Notes: generated by a model not told the origin, from the sequence alone. DNA of 64,000 nt from an uncultured Paracoccaceae bacterium (GCA_947496605.1 CANMDF010000002.1:744001-808000), one strand, 5' to 3'. Positions 44,072 to 53,510 are shown, numbered from the stretch's first letter. A program made the numbers and translations.

Positions 44072-44350
44072 ATGCAACGAGAACAAGCCGAAGTAATTGC
44101 CCTTCAAGCGCTGGCATGGCTGGCTGGAAATGATGAACTTTGCCCGACATTTCTGGGGGCATCAGGTGGATCCGTCGATGATCTGCGCGACCGCGCAACT
44201 GACCCCGCATTTTTGGGTGCCGTGCTTGAGTTTATCACGATGGACGATGCGTGGGTTATGGCGTTTTGCGACACGATCGATTTGGCGTATGAAATGCCTT
44301 TGCAGGCGCGCTATGCGCTGCCCGGCGCGCAAAATATTCACTGGACCTAA
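44072..44350 (+). CDS. DUF3572 family protein
   Basis: A 92-residue protein of an alphaproteobacterial family: ALQALAWLAGNDELCPTFLGASG near the N-terminus and GAVLEFITMDDAWVMAFCD in the middle match DUF3572. Its function is unknown. AAGGAG lies 7 bases before the ATG. Its stop overlaps the end of the convergent reductive dehalogenase gene by 4 bases. Confidence 0.85.
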   Translation: MQREQAEVIALQALAWLAGNDELCPTFLGASGGSVDDLRDRATDPAFLGAVLEFITMDDAWVMAFCDTIDLAYEMPLQARYALPGAQNIHWT

Positions 44351-47300
44351 AGGTCGATTTCCAAAGTTCCATTGGCCTCAGATGCGCGGCTTTGACACAG
44401 AATAATCTGCGTTTCCCGTTGTGCTTTCGACAAGACGAAATCCCGGTGCTCCACTATGCCGCTTCGCAGGCCACATTTGCACACGCCACATAGACCATCC
44501 GAACATTTAACATCCACATGAATGCCCGCCGTGATCAGGGCATCTGATGCGGTCTGATTGGGTGCTACCTGCACCTCGCGACCATCGTTGAGGCGCAGCT
44601 TGAATGGATGGTTTTCATAGTCTGGTTGCTCGGGCACTGCGAAGTATTCCAAGTGCCGGGCGTCTTCGGGAAAACCATTTTGTTCGGCAGCATTCATAAC
44701 TTCCGCCATATAGGCATCAGGTCCGCAGGTGTAGATATGCGCATCCGCTTGGTATTTGGTCAGCTGAGCTAGGTTTGCACGCGTGCCTTCTTCCGAGATG
44801 TGAAGATGCACTTTGTCTGACCATGGCACCTTTGCCAGATCATCCAAAAACCCTGCATCTTTGCGGCGACGCAGGCTGTAGTGCAGCGCAAAATCCGCAC
44901 CGATTGCATCTAGCCGGTGGGCCATCGCGATCATTGGTGTAATACCAATACCACCACCCATCAGCAGGGTCTTTGATGCCGCTTCAACCAAAGGAAAGTG
45001 ATTGATCGGAGGCGAGATAAAAACGCGCCGCCCTTCTTCAAAGATGCGGTGCATCAGCTTTGATCCACCGCGGCCGTCATCTTCGCGCAAAACCGCGATC
45101 TGATAGCTTTTGCGATTTGCCGGATCACCGCTTAGCGAATACTGCCGGAAAAATTCCGGCGCGACGACGACATCGATATGCGCGCCTGCTGTCGCCTGTG
45201 GCAGGTCGGTTCCGTCAGGCTTTGCAAACTCATAAAGCGTAACGGCATCAGTCATCTTTTCGGCTCTACGGATGACCACTTCGATAACCGGGGCATCGCC
45301 ACTGGCGGGCGTATATACATGTTCAGGCGGCTGCCCTGCGGCGCGGCGCTTGCGATGCTCAGCGGCTGGGATCATGGCCTCATAGGCGGCAATTCCAGCT
45401 TCGCGGTCCATCGGCGCAGGCCAAGGATAAGGCGGCGGCGCAAGTGGCGCAGGATAGACCGCGAGCGTTTGATCGGCGTAGTTCAAATCAAGATCAGTTT
45501 GCAGACTGCGGGCGTTCACAGGGTGCCGCGACGGGCGGTATGCGCCATCGTCCTCCATCTCAAGGTCCCACCACCATTTCTTAGCTGGATTGATAGATCC
45601 TTTGCCCAGTTTGTCGTCCAACGCCGCAAGGGTCTTGGCCGCCTGAGGCACCGTCATTGCAAGCTTGCGAAATGGGGCCTCTGCAAACAAGCCCTCAAGG
45701 TTCCAGGGGCAGGTCTTCATGCAGCGACCGCACATCGCGCCGTTCTTTTGACTGACGCGGTAGGTCGTGCATTTCTGGCTGTCGGACTTCCAAATCTCAT
45801 AACCGTTGAACATCAGCTTGGGCCCCGCAGTGATAGCCCCAGAGGGGCATTCACGGGCGCATTTGTTGCAAGCATCACAGAATTTCTGGAGACCAAAATC
45901 GATCGGTTTGTCGTGGGTCATTGGCATGTTCGTGGTCACGACGCCGGATTTCAGGCGGGGGCCAAGGAAAGGGTTTAAGATGACCTCACCGATGCGGCTG
46001 ACCTCGCCCAAGCCAGACAGCAATAACAGCGGCGGATGCAACACCTCTTCGTCCATCACGGAATGTACGCGGGCGGTATAGCCGAGGTTGCGCAGATGCT
46101 GCGCCAACACTCCGCCCAGCAATGAAAACCGCAGATAAGCGCGCATCGATTGGGCGCAAGCAATCCAATCGTCACCTGATGCGCCCTCCATCGTTTCATG
46201 GCCCTGATCGATGATCATCGAAATGGCGTTGTCGTGATAGGGGGTGATCGGTGCGCCTGATGTGTCATGGCTGTAGTACGTCCAATCGGGACATGCCGAT
46301 AGGCCAACGGCATCTACGCCAAGGAAATAGAGTGCGGCCTTGATGTTGGCTGCGTTGTTGTCGGGGGTGTCCACAGTTGGTTCGCCTATGGCATCGCCAT
46401 CTTGCAACAATACAAAAGCACCCAGTGTCGGACGAAACGCAAAGGCTGCTGCGGATTTCCGGACATAGTTTCCATTCTTGGTGGCGTCTTGGACATGCTT
46501 GCCCATGTCACCGAACAGGCCACGCACAAACAGGTTGGCGCGTTTGGGAACGCGGGCGACATTGGGGCGGTCGATATAGGTTGTCGGCTCGTCGACACGG
46601 TGCAGGGTTTCAAACGGGTGCGGCCCTAGCGCAAAGTCGCGCTTGTCAAAAGGATCGCGCGTGCGGGCGGACTTTGCATGTGCGCCAAGCCCGGTGCGGT
46701 AACTGACAGGTGGTTTTTGATGCGGCGCGATTGGCTGATCAGGGGTCATGGCAAGCGTGGTCGTAACAGCGGCGAGCCCATAGCGATCACCGGTGAATGG
46801 ATTTTGCAAGGTGCCGTCTTGGAGCGCGACCAGACCTGATAACGCTGCCAAGGCGCCTAGATGGACATCTGATGCCGCCATGGAATGGGCACGGGCATCA
46901 TACCCCAATGTGCGGATGTAGCTGGCCATTGTTACAGCCGTTTCCATGCCGCGTAGACAGGCCCTTTGGGGCAAGGCATCTTTGATCCAGTCGGTGCCTT
47001 GTTCTGTTTTGTGCGGTGCGCGGGGGTGGTCATAAAGGAACACCAGCGCGTGGCTGTGATGTCGGCAATCGACCGGAGGCAATGCCATGCTTTCGCGCAA
47101 GCCTGCCATGATCACGTCAATGCCTGCGGCCAGTGATTTAGGTTGGATCGTGCGCAGTTTGTCCGCCAAACGGTCAACATCCGGGTTGATAATTGGTGTG
47201 TCCAGCCATGCGCTATCTGGCACCTTGCAGACGCCGACCATGTTTGCGTCGCAATAATACCCGAAAGCCTTTAGGTGGTTGGCCCGCTCGGTTAGATCAT

Positions 47301-47532
47301 CGGGGATCTCGGCCAACTCGCGCTTGATCATACCGTCACGGGTCGCATCCAGCATGGCTTGATAATCCTGCATCGCATTGATGATGCTTTTGGGATCATC
47401 GGGTCTGCGAAAAGACAGGCTTTCCATCCGCGGCAAGTGGTCGATGTCGACCGTTTCAACTCTTAGCAACCCCTCAAGCGGAAAGGGGCCAAGGTGCATC
47501 GGGCGGGCGGCATAAGAGCGGAGTTTCAACAT
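44347..47532 (-). CDS. fused reductive dehalogenase-like protein with FMN/NAD/[2Fe-2S] reductase
   Basis: A 1061-residue fusion. Residues about 55-300 and 335-550 are two copies of one fold (shared GYxAR-HS, LSGL, NPF-G, VTTT/NxxMTxDxP motifs); the second should hold cobalamin. Two [4Fe-4S] sites follow: C552, C555, C558, C562P and C588, C601, C604, C608P. From residue 745 comes a phthalate-dioxygenase-reductase-type module: FMN motif RQYSLSG (796-802), NAD motif GGGIGITPM (860-868), plant-type [2Fe-2S] C1010, C1015, C1018, C1046. Y466, K528 and R592 keep the spacing I recall for the NpRdhA active site (Y426, K488, R552). No signal peptide and no membrane anchor: a cytoplasmic, catabolic-type enzyme. 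The start (47532) leaves 61 bases to the divergent HAD gene. Confidence 0.88.
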   Translation of the reverse strand: MLKLRSYAARPMHLGPFPLEGLLRVETVDIDHLPRMESLSFRRPDDPKSIINAMQDYQAMLDATRDGMIKRELAEIPDDLTERANHLKAFGYYCDANMVGVCKVPDSAWLDTPIINPDVDRLADKLRTIQPKSLAAGIDVIMAGLRESMALPPVDCRHHSHALVFLYDHPRAPHKTEQGTDWIKDALPQRACLRGMETAVTMASYIRTLGYDARAHSMAASDVHLGALAALSGLVALQDGTLQNPFTGDRYGLAAVTTTLAMTPDQPIAPHQKPPVSYRTGLGAHAKSARTRDPFDKRDFALGPHPFETLHRVDEPTTYIDRPNVARVPKRANLFVRGLFGDMGKHVQDATKNGNYVRKSAAAFAFRPTLGAFVLLQDGDAIGEPTVDTPDNNAANIKAALYFLGVDAVGLSACPDWTYYSHDTSGAPITPYHDNAISMIIDQGHETMEGASGDDWIACAQSMRAYLRFSLLGGVLAQHLRNLGYTARVHSVMDEEVLHPPLLLLSGLGEVSRIGEVILNPFLGPRLKSGVVTTNMPMTHDKPIDFGLQKFCDACNKCARECPSGAITAGPKLMFNGYEIWKSDSQKCTTYRVSQKNGAMCGRCMKTCPWNLEGLFAEAPFRKLAMTVPQAAKTLAALDDKLGKGSINPAKKWWWDLEMEDDGAYRPSRHPVNARSLQTDLDLNYADQTLAVYPAPLAPPPYPWPAPMDREAGIAAYEAMIPAAEHRKRRAAGQPPEHVYTPASGDAPVIEVVIRRAEKMTDAVTLYEFAKPDGTDLPQATAGAHIDVVVAPEFFRQYSLSGDPANRKSYQIAVLREDDGRGGSKLMHRIFEEGRRVFISPPINHFPLVEAASKTLLMGGGIGITPMIAMAHRLDAIGADFALHYSLRRRKDAGFLDDLAKVPWSDKVHLHISEEGTRANLAQLTKYQADAHIYTCGPDAYMAEVMNAAEQNGFPEDARHLEYFAVPEQPDYENHPFKLRLNDGREVQVAPNQTASDALITAGIHVDVKCSDGLCGVCKCGLRSGIVEHRDFVLSKAQRETQIILCQSRASEANGTLEIDL

Positions 47533-47593
47533 GTTGATTGACACCGTCTTGTGGGCGGGGTCCGGTGTCAATGCACGAAAAGTGAGGTGACGC

Positions 47594-48298
47594 GTGATCA
47601 AAGGCATCATTTTTGACAAAGACGGAACATTGTTTGATTTCAACGCGACGTGGGGTGAGTGGACACGTGGCATGCTTGAGGCCGAAACCGCCGCCGAACC
47701 CCAGCTTTTGGCGCCATTGGCCGAGGCGATGGGCTATGACACAACGACCAATCAATTCCGCCCGGACAGTGTCGTCATTGCTGCAACTGCTGAAGAAACT
47801 GCCGAATGTATTCGGTCGGTTCTACCTGATCTGGAAATTGACGCGTTGCTTGGACGAATGAACGCGGCGGCATCGCGGGTGACGCAGATTGAAGCTGTGC
47901 CACTACAAAGTTATTTCCAAGAATTGCGTGATCTCAATTTGCGGCTTGGGATTGCCACGAACGACGCAGAAGAACCGGCCCGCGCACATTTGACCCGCGC
48001 GGGAGTACTGGACCAATTTGATTTCATTGCCGGATACGACAGTGGGCATGGTGGCAAGCCAGCGCCGGGGCAATTGCATGCGTTTTGCGCACAAACAGAT
48101 CTGCGCCCCAATGAATGCCTGATGGTGGGTGATAGCACACATGATTTGCATGCCGGACAAGCGGCTGGGATGCGCACAATCGGTGTCTTAACGGGGCCTG
48201 CCCCGCGCCAAGAACTCAGCCCTTTTGCAGATGTTGTGTTGGCAGACATCGGTGGCATTCCACGCTGGCTAAAATCAGAAAACCTGCTCGCGCTCTGA
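47594..48298 (+). CDS. HAD-family hydrolase (phosphatase type)
   Basis: A 234-residue HAD protein starting with GTG at 47594 (GAGG 6 bases upstream). Motif I is FDKDGTLFDF with the Asp nucleophile; motif II is IATND and motifs III/IV lie around GGKPAPGQL and MVGDSTHDLHAGQAAG. The DxDGT form is the phosphatase type (like phosphoglycolate phosphatase), not the haloacid dehalogenase. It is divergent from the reductive dehalogenase; whether they are linked is unclear. Confidence 0.9.
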   Translation: MIKGIIFDKDGTLFDFNATWGEWTRGMLEAETAAEPQLLAPLAEAMGYDTTTNQFRPDSVVIAATAEETAECIRSVLPDLEIDALLGRMNAAASRVTQIEAVPLQSYFQELRDLNLRLGIATNDAEEPARAHLTRAGVLDQFDFIAGYDSGHGGKPAPGQLHAFCAQTDLRPNECLMVGDSTHDLHAGQAAGMRTIGVLTGPAPRQELSPFADVVLADIGGIPRWLKSENLLAL

Positions 48299-48382
48299 AT
48301 CCGACATGATCTGTCGGTTTCCCTTCATCGCTGGGTGCTCTGCTTTGCAATGCTTGGGGCTAAGCAGAAAGGGATCAGACCG

Positions 48383-49942
48383 ATGGCAGATGCGAGTAAA
48401 CCAAGACGGCGGGGTGGCGGACGGGCTGGGGCTGCGAACAGGCGCGGGACGGCTGCCATTGAACAAATGCCTTGGCGTATCCCTGTCAACGTCGACCGCC
48501 CTACTGAGCCGCTGGATGGGGATGGTGTGCAAGCGATCCATGACGGCGCGATGCGCATCTTGGAAGATATCGGGATTGAATTCTTAAACGAAGAGGCGCT
48601 TGCGCTTTTCAAACAGGCAGGCTGCACCGTCAATGGCACGAACGTGCGGATGGGCCGTGACTGGGTGATGGAGATGCTGGGCCACGCGCCTGCACAGTTC
48701 GACATCACGCCGCGGAATCCCGACAAAAAAATTACTATTGGAGGCAAGCATATCCTCTTTGGAAATGTATCCTCTCCACCTAATTACTTTGATCTTGAGA
48801 TCGGCAAAAAGGTGTCCGGCAGCCGCGCGCAATGCGCCGATTTGTTACGGCTGACCCAATATTTCAACTGCATTCACTTTGCGGGCGGCTATCCGGTTGA
48901 ACCCGTGGATGTGCATGCTTCGGTCCGCCATTTGGATGTTGTCTACGATAAGATGACCCTGACCGACAAAGTGGCGCATGCGTATTCGCTGGGCAAAGAA
49001 CGCGTCGAAGATGTGATGGAAATGGTCAAAATCGCAGGTGGCCTCAGCGAAGAGGAATTCGTCGCCAAACCCCACATGTACACCAACATCAACTCAACCT
49101 CGCCATTAAAGCACGACGTGCCAATGATTGACGGTTGCTTGCGATGCGTCCGGCGGGGTCAGGCCGTGATCGTCACACCGTTCACGTTGGCGGGGGCGAT
49201 GGCCCCAGTGACCATGACGGGGGCTGTAACGCTGTCCATTGCAGAAGCGATCAGCGCGATAGCGCTATTTCAATACGTGCGCACCGGCGCACCTTGCGTG
49301 ATTGGCACGTTCACCAGCAATGTCGACATGAAATCTGGGGCACCCGCCTTTGGCACACCTGAATACATGCGGGCCACCCAGATCACCGGACAGATGGCGC
49401 GGTTCTATGGGTTGCCGATGCGGGCCTCTGGCGTTTGTGCGGCCAATGTGCCTGACGGACAGGCGATGTGGGAAACCTCAAATTCGCTTTGGTCTGCGGT
49501 ACAGTCTGGCACAAATGTTGTGTACCATGCTGCTGGATGGCTCGAGGGAGGGCTGATCGCCAGCCCAGAAAAATTCATCATGGATTGCGAAGTCATCCAG
49601 ATGATCCAACGCTACATGGAGCCGCAGATCGTGGCGACAACGCCCGATGACATCGCGATTGATGCGATCAAGGAGGTCGGTCCGAATGGGCATTTCTTTG
49701 GAATTGAACACACACAAGACCGCTATGAAGAGGCGTTTTATCAACCCTTCGTCTCAGACTGGCGAAATTTTGAAGCATGGGAGGTCGCGGGCGGCACGTG
49801 GACGGCTGAACGTGCACACCACATTTTCAAAGACATCGTCGCACAGTTCGAAGAACCACCGATGGATGTGGCCGTGAAAGAAGAACTGAAAGCCTTTGTT
49901 GATCGGCGCAAATCCGAAGGTGGGGCGCCAACTGATTTCTAG
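48383..49942 (+). CDS. MttB-family (trimethylamine/betaine) methyltransferase, copy 2
   Basis: A 519-residue TIM-barrel methyltransferase of the MttB superfamily with a basic N-terminal stretch (KPRRRGGGRAGAANRRG). No in-frame amber codon, so non-pyrrolysine type. Conserved stretches include TPFTLAGAMAPVTMTGAVTLSIAEA and GAPCVIGTFTSN. AAAGGG lies 9 bases before the ATG at 48383. The copies at 8759 and here are clearly paralogous but diverged. As no corrinoid-protein gene is adjacent, the methyl acceptor must be encoded elsewhere, or this member uses another acceptor. Likely substrates are glycine betaine or related quaternary amines. Confidence 0.88.
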   Translation: MADASKPRRRGGGRAGAANRRGTAAIEQMPWRIPVNVDRPTEPLDGDGVQAIHDGAMRILEDIGIEFLNEEALALFKQAGCTVNGTNVRMGRDWVMEMLGHAPAQFDITPRNPDKKITIGGKHILFGNVSSPPNYFDLEIGKKVSGSRAQCADLLRLTQYFNCIHFAGGYPVEPVDVHASVRHLDVVYDKMTLTDKVAHAYSLGKERVEDVMEMVKIAGGLSEEEFVAKPHMYTNINSTSPLKHDVPMIDGCLRCVRRGQAVIVTPFTLAGAMAPVTMTGAVTLSIAEAISAIALFQYVRTGAPCVIGTFTSNVDMKSGAPAFGTPEYMRATQITGQMARFYGLPMRASGVCAANVPDGQAMWETSNSLWSAVQSGTNVVYHAAGWLEGGLIASPEKFIMDCEVIQMIQRYMEPQIVATTPDDIAIDAIKEVGPNGHFFGIEHTQDRYEEAFYQPFVSDWRNFEAWEVAGGTWTAERAHHIFKDIVAQFEEPPMDVAVKEELKAFVDRRKSEGGAPTDF

Positions 49943-50146
49943 TCTTACCTTCAGCTTTCAAAGCAATTTCGTTGTAGTCGCCGATTATTTGCTAAGTGGC
50001 AACAATCATTGCTGTAGCTACGTTTGGTCGCCAATTTTGCTATTTCGGCACGTAATTGCCGTTCAACTGCCCTCAGGCGGTCATAGCGTTGCCCCGTTCT
50101 AATGTGACCCATAGGTTGAATTTAACAACGCGACGGGACATTTCGG

Positions 50147-50620
50147 ATGAAAAGCTTAGCAAGAATTGCAGCTGTGACGGCACTTTTCTTTGTGGGAACA
50201 ACCGCCGCGGCCAACTGTGTTGCACCCGCGAACGTAAACCAGATGGCCACCGAGATTGCCGCTGGATTAAACCAAAGCCGTCGCGCGAATGGCGAAGCGC
50301 CTTTGCGGTTTAACCGTAAACTGGGTCAAGCCGCGATGGTTCACGCATGCGATATGTTGGCCAATGATTTCTTTGATCACCGTGGCTCTGATGGCTCGAC
50401 GTCGCAGGTCAGAGTGCAGCAAGCAGGCTACGACGATTGCATCGTCGCCGAGAATATTGCTTGGGGGTATCCACGATCAGAGCAGATCGTGACAGGCTGG
50501 ATGAATTCCCCTGGTCACCGCCGCAACATGTTACACCCGCGTATCGAAGAATTTGGTGTTGGCATTACGCAAGGTCCAAAGGGTCCTTACTGGGTGCTAG
50601 TTGTCGGTAAGCAGTGCTAG
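50147..50620 (+). CDS. exported CAP/SCP-domain protein
   Basis: A 157-residue protein with a signal peptide (about residues 1-22, TAAA) and one CAP (SCP/PR1) domain: LRFNRKLGQAAMVHACDMLANDFFDHRG, then ENIAWGY and WMNSPGHRRNMLHP, which contain the conserved His/Glu cavity residues. Bacterial CAP proteins are secreted and of mostly unknown role. The 204 bases before it (49943-50146) contain no other gene and no strong hairpin. Confidence 0.9.
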   Translation: MKSLARIAAVTALFFVGTTAAANCVAPANVNQMATEIAAGLNQSRRANGEAPLRFNRKLGQAAMVHACDMLANDFFDHRGSDGSTSQVRVQQAGYDDCIVAENIAWGYPRSEQIVTGWMNSPGHRRNMLHPRIEEFGVGITQGPKGPYWVLVVGKQC

Positions 50621-50621
50621 G

Positions 50622-51059
50622 TTAGACATCCATCCAGATCGTCACGGGTCCATCATTGGTCAGGCTGACAGCCATATCAGCCCCAAAGGACCCAGTGGCC
50701 GTCGGAATGCCCAAAGCGCCTAGGTCTGTCACGAATTGCTCATAAAGCGCACGCCCGACATCGGGCTTGGCTGCGCTTGAAAAACCAGGCCTATTGCCCC
50801 GCGATGTGTCGGCGGCCAAGGTGAACTGGCTGACGATCAAGGCTGACCCACCCACATCCACCAGTGATTTGTTCATCTTGCCCGCATCATCGGTAAAGAT
50901 GCGTAGTTTGCTAATCTTGGCCGCAAGCGCCTGAGATTTCGCCGTGTCATCGCCTTCCATTGCGCAGACCAAAATCAACAGACCTTTGCCGATCTCGCCG
51001 ATCACAACCCCATCCACACGCACGGACGCGTCTGTGACACGCTGTATTAGTGCCCTCAA
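50622..51059 (-). CDS. dtd: D-aminoacyl-tRNA deacylase
   Basis: A 145-residue proofreading enzyme that removes D-amino acids from t[20 protein letters not shown] is the family N-terminus; SQFTLAAD contains the Ser/Thr active-site strand, and [11 protein letters not shown] the cross-subunit GP motif. Its start overlaps the stop of the pfkB-type kinase gene by 4 bases. Confidence 0.96.
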   Translation of the reverse strand: MRALIQRVTDASVRVDGVVIGEIGKGLLILVCAMEGDDTAKSQALAAKISKLRIFTDDAGKMNKSLVDVGGSALIVSQFTLAADTSRGNRPGFSSAAKPDVGRALYEQFVTDLGALGIPTATGSFGADMAVSLTNDGPVTIWMDV

Positions 51060-51961
51060 AGCTCAGACGCCCATGGTGGGTTCGCACCTGCGCGGCTAAC
51101 CGTGATTGCTGCAACCTTTGCACCAAAGGCGGCAGCGGCACGTAAATCAGCCTCAGAGGCCTGTTTGATACCGTCTTTTGTCAGATGCCCACTCCGGTGC
51201 AATTCCGCCATAAAGCCCGCGCTGAACGTGTCGCCTGCGCCAACCGTATCGACGACTTTGGCTTTTTCAGCAGCGACATCATATGTCCCGTTTGTAGTGA
51301 CAATGCTGACCCCATCGCCACCACGGGTCAGCAAGATCACCTGCGCACCTGTGCTGGCCAACAGAGCCTGTGCATCTGTATCACCTACAATCCATTCCAG
51401 ATCTTCGTCGGATGTCTTGATGATATCAGCAACACCCATCATCCGCGTCAAACGTGCGCGATAGGCGGCTTCATCGGTGATAAATGATGGGCGGATATTG
51501 GGGTCGATCATCGTCAGTTTGGTTGTCGCCTCTCTCAGCATCATCGCTTCATAGGCAGCACCACATGGCTCTACGACCAAACTGATGCCACCAAAGAAAA
51601 GCGCATCAGCGGCAGTCTTGGGCAGGTCGTTTGCGGACAACATCCGCCCGGCTGTATTCTCATCATAGAACGCATATGACGCATGACCGTCCGTCAAGGT
51701 GACAAAGGCCAATGTGGTTGGGCGGTCAGAAATCGCGGCAGGTGTGCTGTCGACTTTTGATGCGGTCAATTGCGTGCGTAGGATGTCACCAAAAAGGTCG
51801 GATGACAGACCTGAGAAGAACTGCACAGGCGCATCCAAACGTCCCAATGCTACGGCAGTGTTGAAAACTGACCCGCCCGCGTGTGGCGCAAATGCGCTTT
51901 CACCTGCCGCAGTTTCGCGGGGCAACATGTCGATTAAGGCTTCGCCGCAGCATAAGATCAT
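51056..51961 (-). CDS. PfkB-family sugar kinase (fructokinase-like)
   Basis: A 301-residue kinase of the ribokinase superfamily: N-terminal [11 protein letters not shown] with sugar-binding [19 protein letters not shown], and the C-terminal signature [20 protein letters not shown] with the catalytic Asp. The substrate is a sugar, probably fructose, to judge from the general likeness. ATG at 51961 is preferred over TTG at 51967. It precedes dtd and overlaps it. Confidence 0.88.
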   Translation of the reverse strand: MILCCGEALIDMLPRETAAGESAFAPHAGGSVFNTAVALGRLDAPVQFFSGLSSDLFGDILRTQLTASKVDSTPAAISDRPTTLAFVTLTDGHASYAFYDENTAGRMLSANDLPKTAADALFFGGISLVVEPCGAAYEAMMLREATTKLTMIDPNIRPSFITDEAAYRARLTRMMGVADIIKTSDEDLEWIVGDTDAQALLASTGAQVILLTRGGDGVSIVTTNGTYDVAAEKAKVVDTVGAGDTFSAGFMAELHRSGHLTKDGIKQASEADLRAAAAFGAKVAAITVSRAGANPPWASEL

Positions 51962-51976
51962 GGTCAAACTCTTCGT

Positions 51977-53080
51977 TTATTGGCTGTTGGCCGCTACAAA
52001 CCCTGCAATGGCCGCTACGACAAGACCTATTATCACTGCAAACGCGATCTTCCACGCAGAATAGGGACGTTCTCCTTGCACACGGCCTGTCCGCCCATTC
52101 ACGACAAAGTGATAGGTCTTGCCGCGATATTTATAGGCGGCAAGCCAGACTGGTAGCAGAACATGTTTGAACGTCACGTCGTTCACAACAGTGTTGACGC
52201 TCGTCACTTGCTGGTCGTCGCCGCCGATATCATATTTCGCGTCACGCCTGATCATGCGGTCCATAAATGTGCGGGCTTCGGTAAAGCCGTCATTCAATTC
52301 AACCTGATAGCCCTCGGCGCGAAAGCCGGCCAAATATTCTGGATTGTAGGGTTCAAGTGCGGATAGATCCCAAGGCTCTAGCCCGTCTGTATACTTTTTG
52401 GGCAGTGATTTGGACGCAAGGACCAAAACATCATCAAAGAACCGCGCGACGCGTCCCGACACAGGGCGCCAGCGTGTTTTGCGCACGCGCACTTTTTTGC
52501 GTTTGCCGTCACGAACCACCGTTTTGCTTTCGTAATAATGCGTGCCGCGGCGGCCATTATAGGTGCTTTTGGTATCCGCATCGAAAGTCCAATAAGGCAC
52601 ATATATACCGTTCATCTGCCGCCCCTTGCGGGCGTAGTCTGTCAGACCGTTTGGCGCAAACCAAAGGCTGCCCAACCAATCGACCAGCGATTTACGCGCG
52701 ATCTTTTCGTCAAGCGCGAATGGTAACAAGCCACGCGGTTTTATGTGTCGATGGGTGCCTGTGTCTGTCACAACGGGCGTTGCACAAAACGGACATTCGG
52801 CGGCATGGATGTCGGGGTCAAACTCGGTTTGTGCCCCGCAATTCGGGCAAGAATTCACACGGGTGACTTCTATATCAGCGTCATCAAGCTGTTGCTGAAC
52901 TGCCTTTTGGAAATCCAGCTCAACGATACTGCCCGCCCATGGTCCCGCGCTCTCAATGGCTTGCACGTTGCCGCAGTGGTCGCAGGTCAGTTGGTGATCA
53001 CCCGGATCAAACCGCAGATCAGACCCGCAGGTGTCGCAGGGAAATCGGTGATCGTTTTGTGGATCTTGTCCGTCAGCCAT
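51977..53080 (-). CDS. zinc-ribbon membrane protein of the Ter-like module
   Basis: A 367-residue protein: two zinc ribbons at the N-terminus (CDTCGSDLRF with CDHC, about 16-37; CPNCGAQTEF with CPFC, about 78-99), a long beta-rich middle, and one C-terminal membrane helix (about 345-362). This is the layout of B. subtilis YdjG-type proteins found with SPFH proteins. It is the last gene of the operon and overlaps its predecessor (TGATG), which sets the start at 53080. Confidence 0.82.
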   Translation of the reverse strand: MADGQDPQNDHRFPCDTCGSDLRFDPGDHQLTCDHCGNVQAIESAGPWAGSIVELDFQKAVQQQLDDADIEVTRVNSCPNCGAQTEFDPDIHAAECPFCATPVVTDTGTHRHIKPRGLLPFALDEKIARKSLVDWLGSLWFAPNGLTDYARKGRQMNGIYVPYWTFDADTKSTYNGRRGTHYYESKTVVRDGKRKKVRVRKTRWRPVSGRVARFFDDVLVLASKSLPKKYTDGLEPWDLSALEPYNPEYLAGFRAEGYQVELNDGFTEARTFMDRMIRRDAKYDIGGDDQQVTSVNTVVNDVTFKHVLLPVWLAAYKYRGKTYHFVVNGRTGRVQGERPYSAWKIAFAVIIGLVVAAIAGFVAANSQ

Positions 53081-53502
53081 CACAGTATCTTATGCATAAA
53101 GCGGGGCATCATCACCCGCAGTGCCCCGTCAAATAGGACATTGTGTCGCCAAAAGTGAAAGAGCCCATGAAACGTGCCTGCCGAAAGCAGCACCAAAAGT
53201 GCGATCCAGCCTGTGTCATGGGGTATCCAGCCCAGCAAGGCAGCTGCATTCAGCGTGACCGTCAGAGCCAACACAGTGTACATGCCCCGATGCATCCATG
53301 GATAGGCAGTGCGCAGCGTGCCGGTTAGCTTTGGCCCCGGTCTGCACATCATACCTTTGATCAGCGCCATTGCGACCCAAACAGCCCCGACAACCACAAA
53401 GGTCCACCGCACCCATGGCTCAGAAGTGCCGCCTTTGACCATGACCAGTACCAACATCAGCGTTGACCAATGCAGCAGAATTGTCAGCCTGCGACGCGTC
53501 AT
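53080..53502 (-). CDS. small membrane protein with paired histidines
   Basis: A 140-residue protein with four hydrophobic helices. Histidines recur at helix ends (LHWSTL, MHRGMY, FHGLFHFWRH), which recalls small b-type cytochromes such as cytochrome b561, so haem binding is possible. I do not recognise the family. ATG at 53502 (MTRRRLTILLHW) is chosen since the open frame to 53607 overlaps the SPFH gene. It lies between the SPFH and zinc-ribbon genes. Confidence 0.72.
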   Translation of the reverse strand: MTRRRLTILLHWSTLMLVLVMVKGGTSEPWVRWTFVVVGAVWVAMALIKGMMCRPGPKLTGTLRTAYPWMHRGMYTVLALTVTLNAAALLGWIPHDTGWIALLVLLSAGTFHGLFHFWRHNVLFDGALRVMMPRFMHKIL

Positions 53503-53510
53503 GCGCAAAC

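Noticed and set aside
44347..47532. Alternative reading of the fused protein as epoxyqueuosine reductase (QueG)
   Set aside because: QueG shares cobalamin and two [4Fe-4S] clusters but is about 350 residues and has neither the duplicated domain nor the fused FMN/NAD/[2Fe-2S] reductase; the active-site spacing also fits NpRdhA.
47594..48298. Haloacid dehalogenase working with the reductive dehalogenase
   Set aside because: The motif I is DKDGT, which is the phosphatase type. 2-haloacid dehalogenases have a different motif (DxYGT), so no dehalogenation role is claimed.
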